The notes under the pieces are model-generated. The model did not search any database and was not told the DNA's origin. It saw only the letters and a list, made by a program, of their open reading frames with translations. Shown in pieces: positions 6,045-6,186 of a stretch of DNA of 6,186 bases; positions within the stretch are counted from its first letter, which is position 1, and each line of letters opens with the position of its first letter. Made by a program: the position numbers and the translations under genes. Origin of the DNA: Xanthobacteraceae bacterium (lineage in GTDB: Bacteria; Pseudomonadota; Alphaproteobacteria; Rhizobiales; Xanthobacteraceae); NCBI GenBank assembly GCA_030039655.1, contig JASHVC010000414.1, positions 1 to 6,186 on the forward strand, given 5' to 3'.

Positions 6045-6098
6045 TTTTAGCAATTTATTTTACGTGGCTGCAAGCCGGCCGGCTCAAATGACCACGGG
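6037..6098 (-). ncRNA. SAM-II riboswitch (metZ leader)
   Basis: This is a SAM-II (SAM-alpha) aptamer, a compact pseudoknot that binds S-adenosylmethionine and lowers expression of methionine genes. On the - strand P1 is CGUGGU (6096-6091) with GCCACG (6068-6063), including one G-U pair. The hairpin loop carries the conserved AUUUGAG start and a GCCGGCCGGC stretch (6083-6074). After P1 comes the A/U-rich conserved segment GUAAAAUAAAUUGCUAAAAGG, whose GCUAAA is at 6051-6046, ending in GGCCGGGG (6044-6037), which pairs with the loop to make the pseudoknot. The conserved GGUnAUUU, UUGCA and GCUAAA elements are all present in order. It begins a few bases from the predicted transcription start. The metZ ribosome site is more than 50 bases beyond the pseudoknot strand, so control through the terminator is likelier than direct occlusion of the site. 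Confidence 0.94.
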
Positions 6099-6186
6099 AT
6101 AAGGGACTTTATACTGCGCGGCGGTCTTGGCGTCAAACCGGCACCGGGTTAGATCGCCCGTCGTGCCTTTGTCATTCAAACCTTCT
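6084..6186 (-). CDS. C-terminal end of an upstream gene (partial, unidentified)
   Basis: A - strand frame enters from the right edge (first full codon at 6185-6183) and runs 33 codons to a TGA at 6086-6084. Its end reads R-C-R-F-D-A-K-T-A-A-Q-Y-K-V-P-Y-P-V-V-I, which looks like natural protein sequence, and roughly two thirds of codons end in G or C. I do not recognise the family. If real, the gene is transcribed in the same direction as metZ, contains the metZ promoter within its last codons, and stops inside the SAM-II riboswitch. Read-through from this gene would also reach the leader terminator. A 33-codon open frame can arise by chance in GC-rich DNA, and the promoter and aptamer constrain the bases here, so confidence is moderate. 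Confidence 0.45.
   Translation of the reverse strand, partial: EGLNDKGTTGDLTRCRFDAKTAAQYKVPYPVVI
6108..6136 (-). promoter_or_regulatory. Sigma-70 promoter for metZ
   Basis: On the - strand, TTGACG (6136-6131) and TATAAA (6113-6108) are separated by exactly 17 bases; each box matches 5 of 6 consensus positions. Transcription would start near 6101, a few bases before the first riboswitch stem, giving a metZ leader of about 130 bases. The near-zero gap between predicted start and aptamer supports both calls. Confidence 0.85.

Noticed and set aside
5973..6053. 27-residue N-terminal extension of MetZ
   Set aside because: It would be encoded by the leader terminator and part of the riboswitch, and the strong GGAGG lies just before the ATG at 5972.
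1..6186. CRISPR array, insertion sequence, tRNA or phage elements
   Set aside because: No regularly spaced repeats, terminal inverted repeats with transposase, or tRNA cloverleaf seen by eye anywhere in the window.

Overview
This is a GC-rich window from an alphaproteobacterium, most likely of the order Hyphomicrobiales (Rhizobiales; a Bradyrhizobium/Xanthobacteraceae-type genome). The evidence is the high GC at third codon positions, the neighbourhood of hslO, apaG and metZ, and a SAM-II riboswitch ahead of metZ, a riboswitch class best known from alphaproteobacteria. No mobile element, tRNA, rRNA or CRISPR array is visible.

Layout. Positions 1-852 (+) hold the 3' part of hslO, the redox-regulated chaperone Hsp33; its start lies outside the window. 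Positions 853-1223 hold a 31-38 base inverted repeat, a candidate 59-residue secreted protein (962-1141, +) and a strong intrinsic terminator on the + strand (1178-1214). apaG (1224-1646, -) converges on that terminator. A 133-base divergent gap (1647-1779) separates apaG from a tight three-gene + strand operon: an OpgC-type integral membrane acyltransferase (1780-3051), a secreted SGNH-fold protein that has lost every catalytic residue (3048-3776), and a secreted SGNH protein with an intact Ser/Gly/Asn/Asp-His set (3795-4745). metZ (4782-5972, -) converges on the operon across a 36-base gap.

Upstream of metZ is a complete control region read on the - strand: a TTGACG-N17-TATAAA promoter, a SAM-II riboswitch beginning at about the predicted transcription start, a possible antiterminator, an intrinsic terminator with a U-tract, and a strong ribosome binding site. 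The last 33 codons of another - strand gene appear to enter from the right edge. Its stop codon would lie inside the riboswitch and its coding sequence would contain the metZ promoter.

How the parts work together. metZ is the sulfur-assimilation step of methionine synthesis and is plausibly shut off by S-adenosylmethionine through premature termination. The opgC operon looks like a periplasmic acyl-transfer unit: a membrane acyl carrier/transferase plus two exported SGNH proteins, one probably catalytic and one a pseudoenzyme. This resembles the general logic of AT3-SGNH, AlgI/J/X and PatA/B systems, but the substrate cannot be read from the sequence. This trio is the best candidate for something undescribed; the three-segment metZ leader switch is the second.
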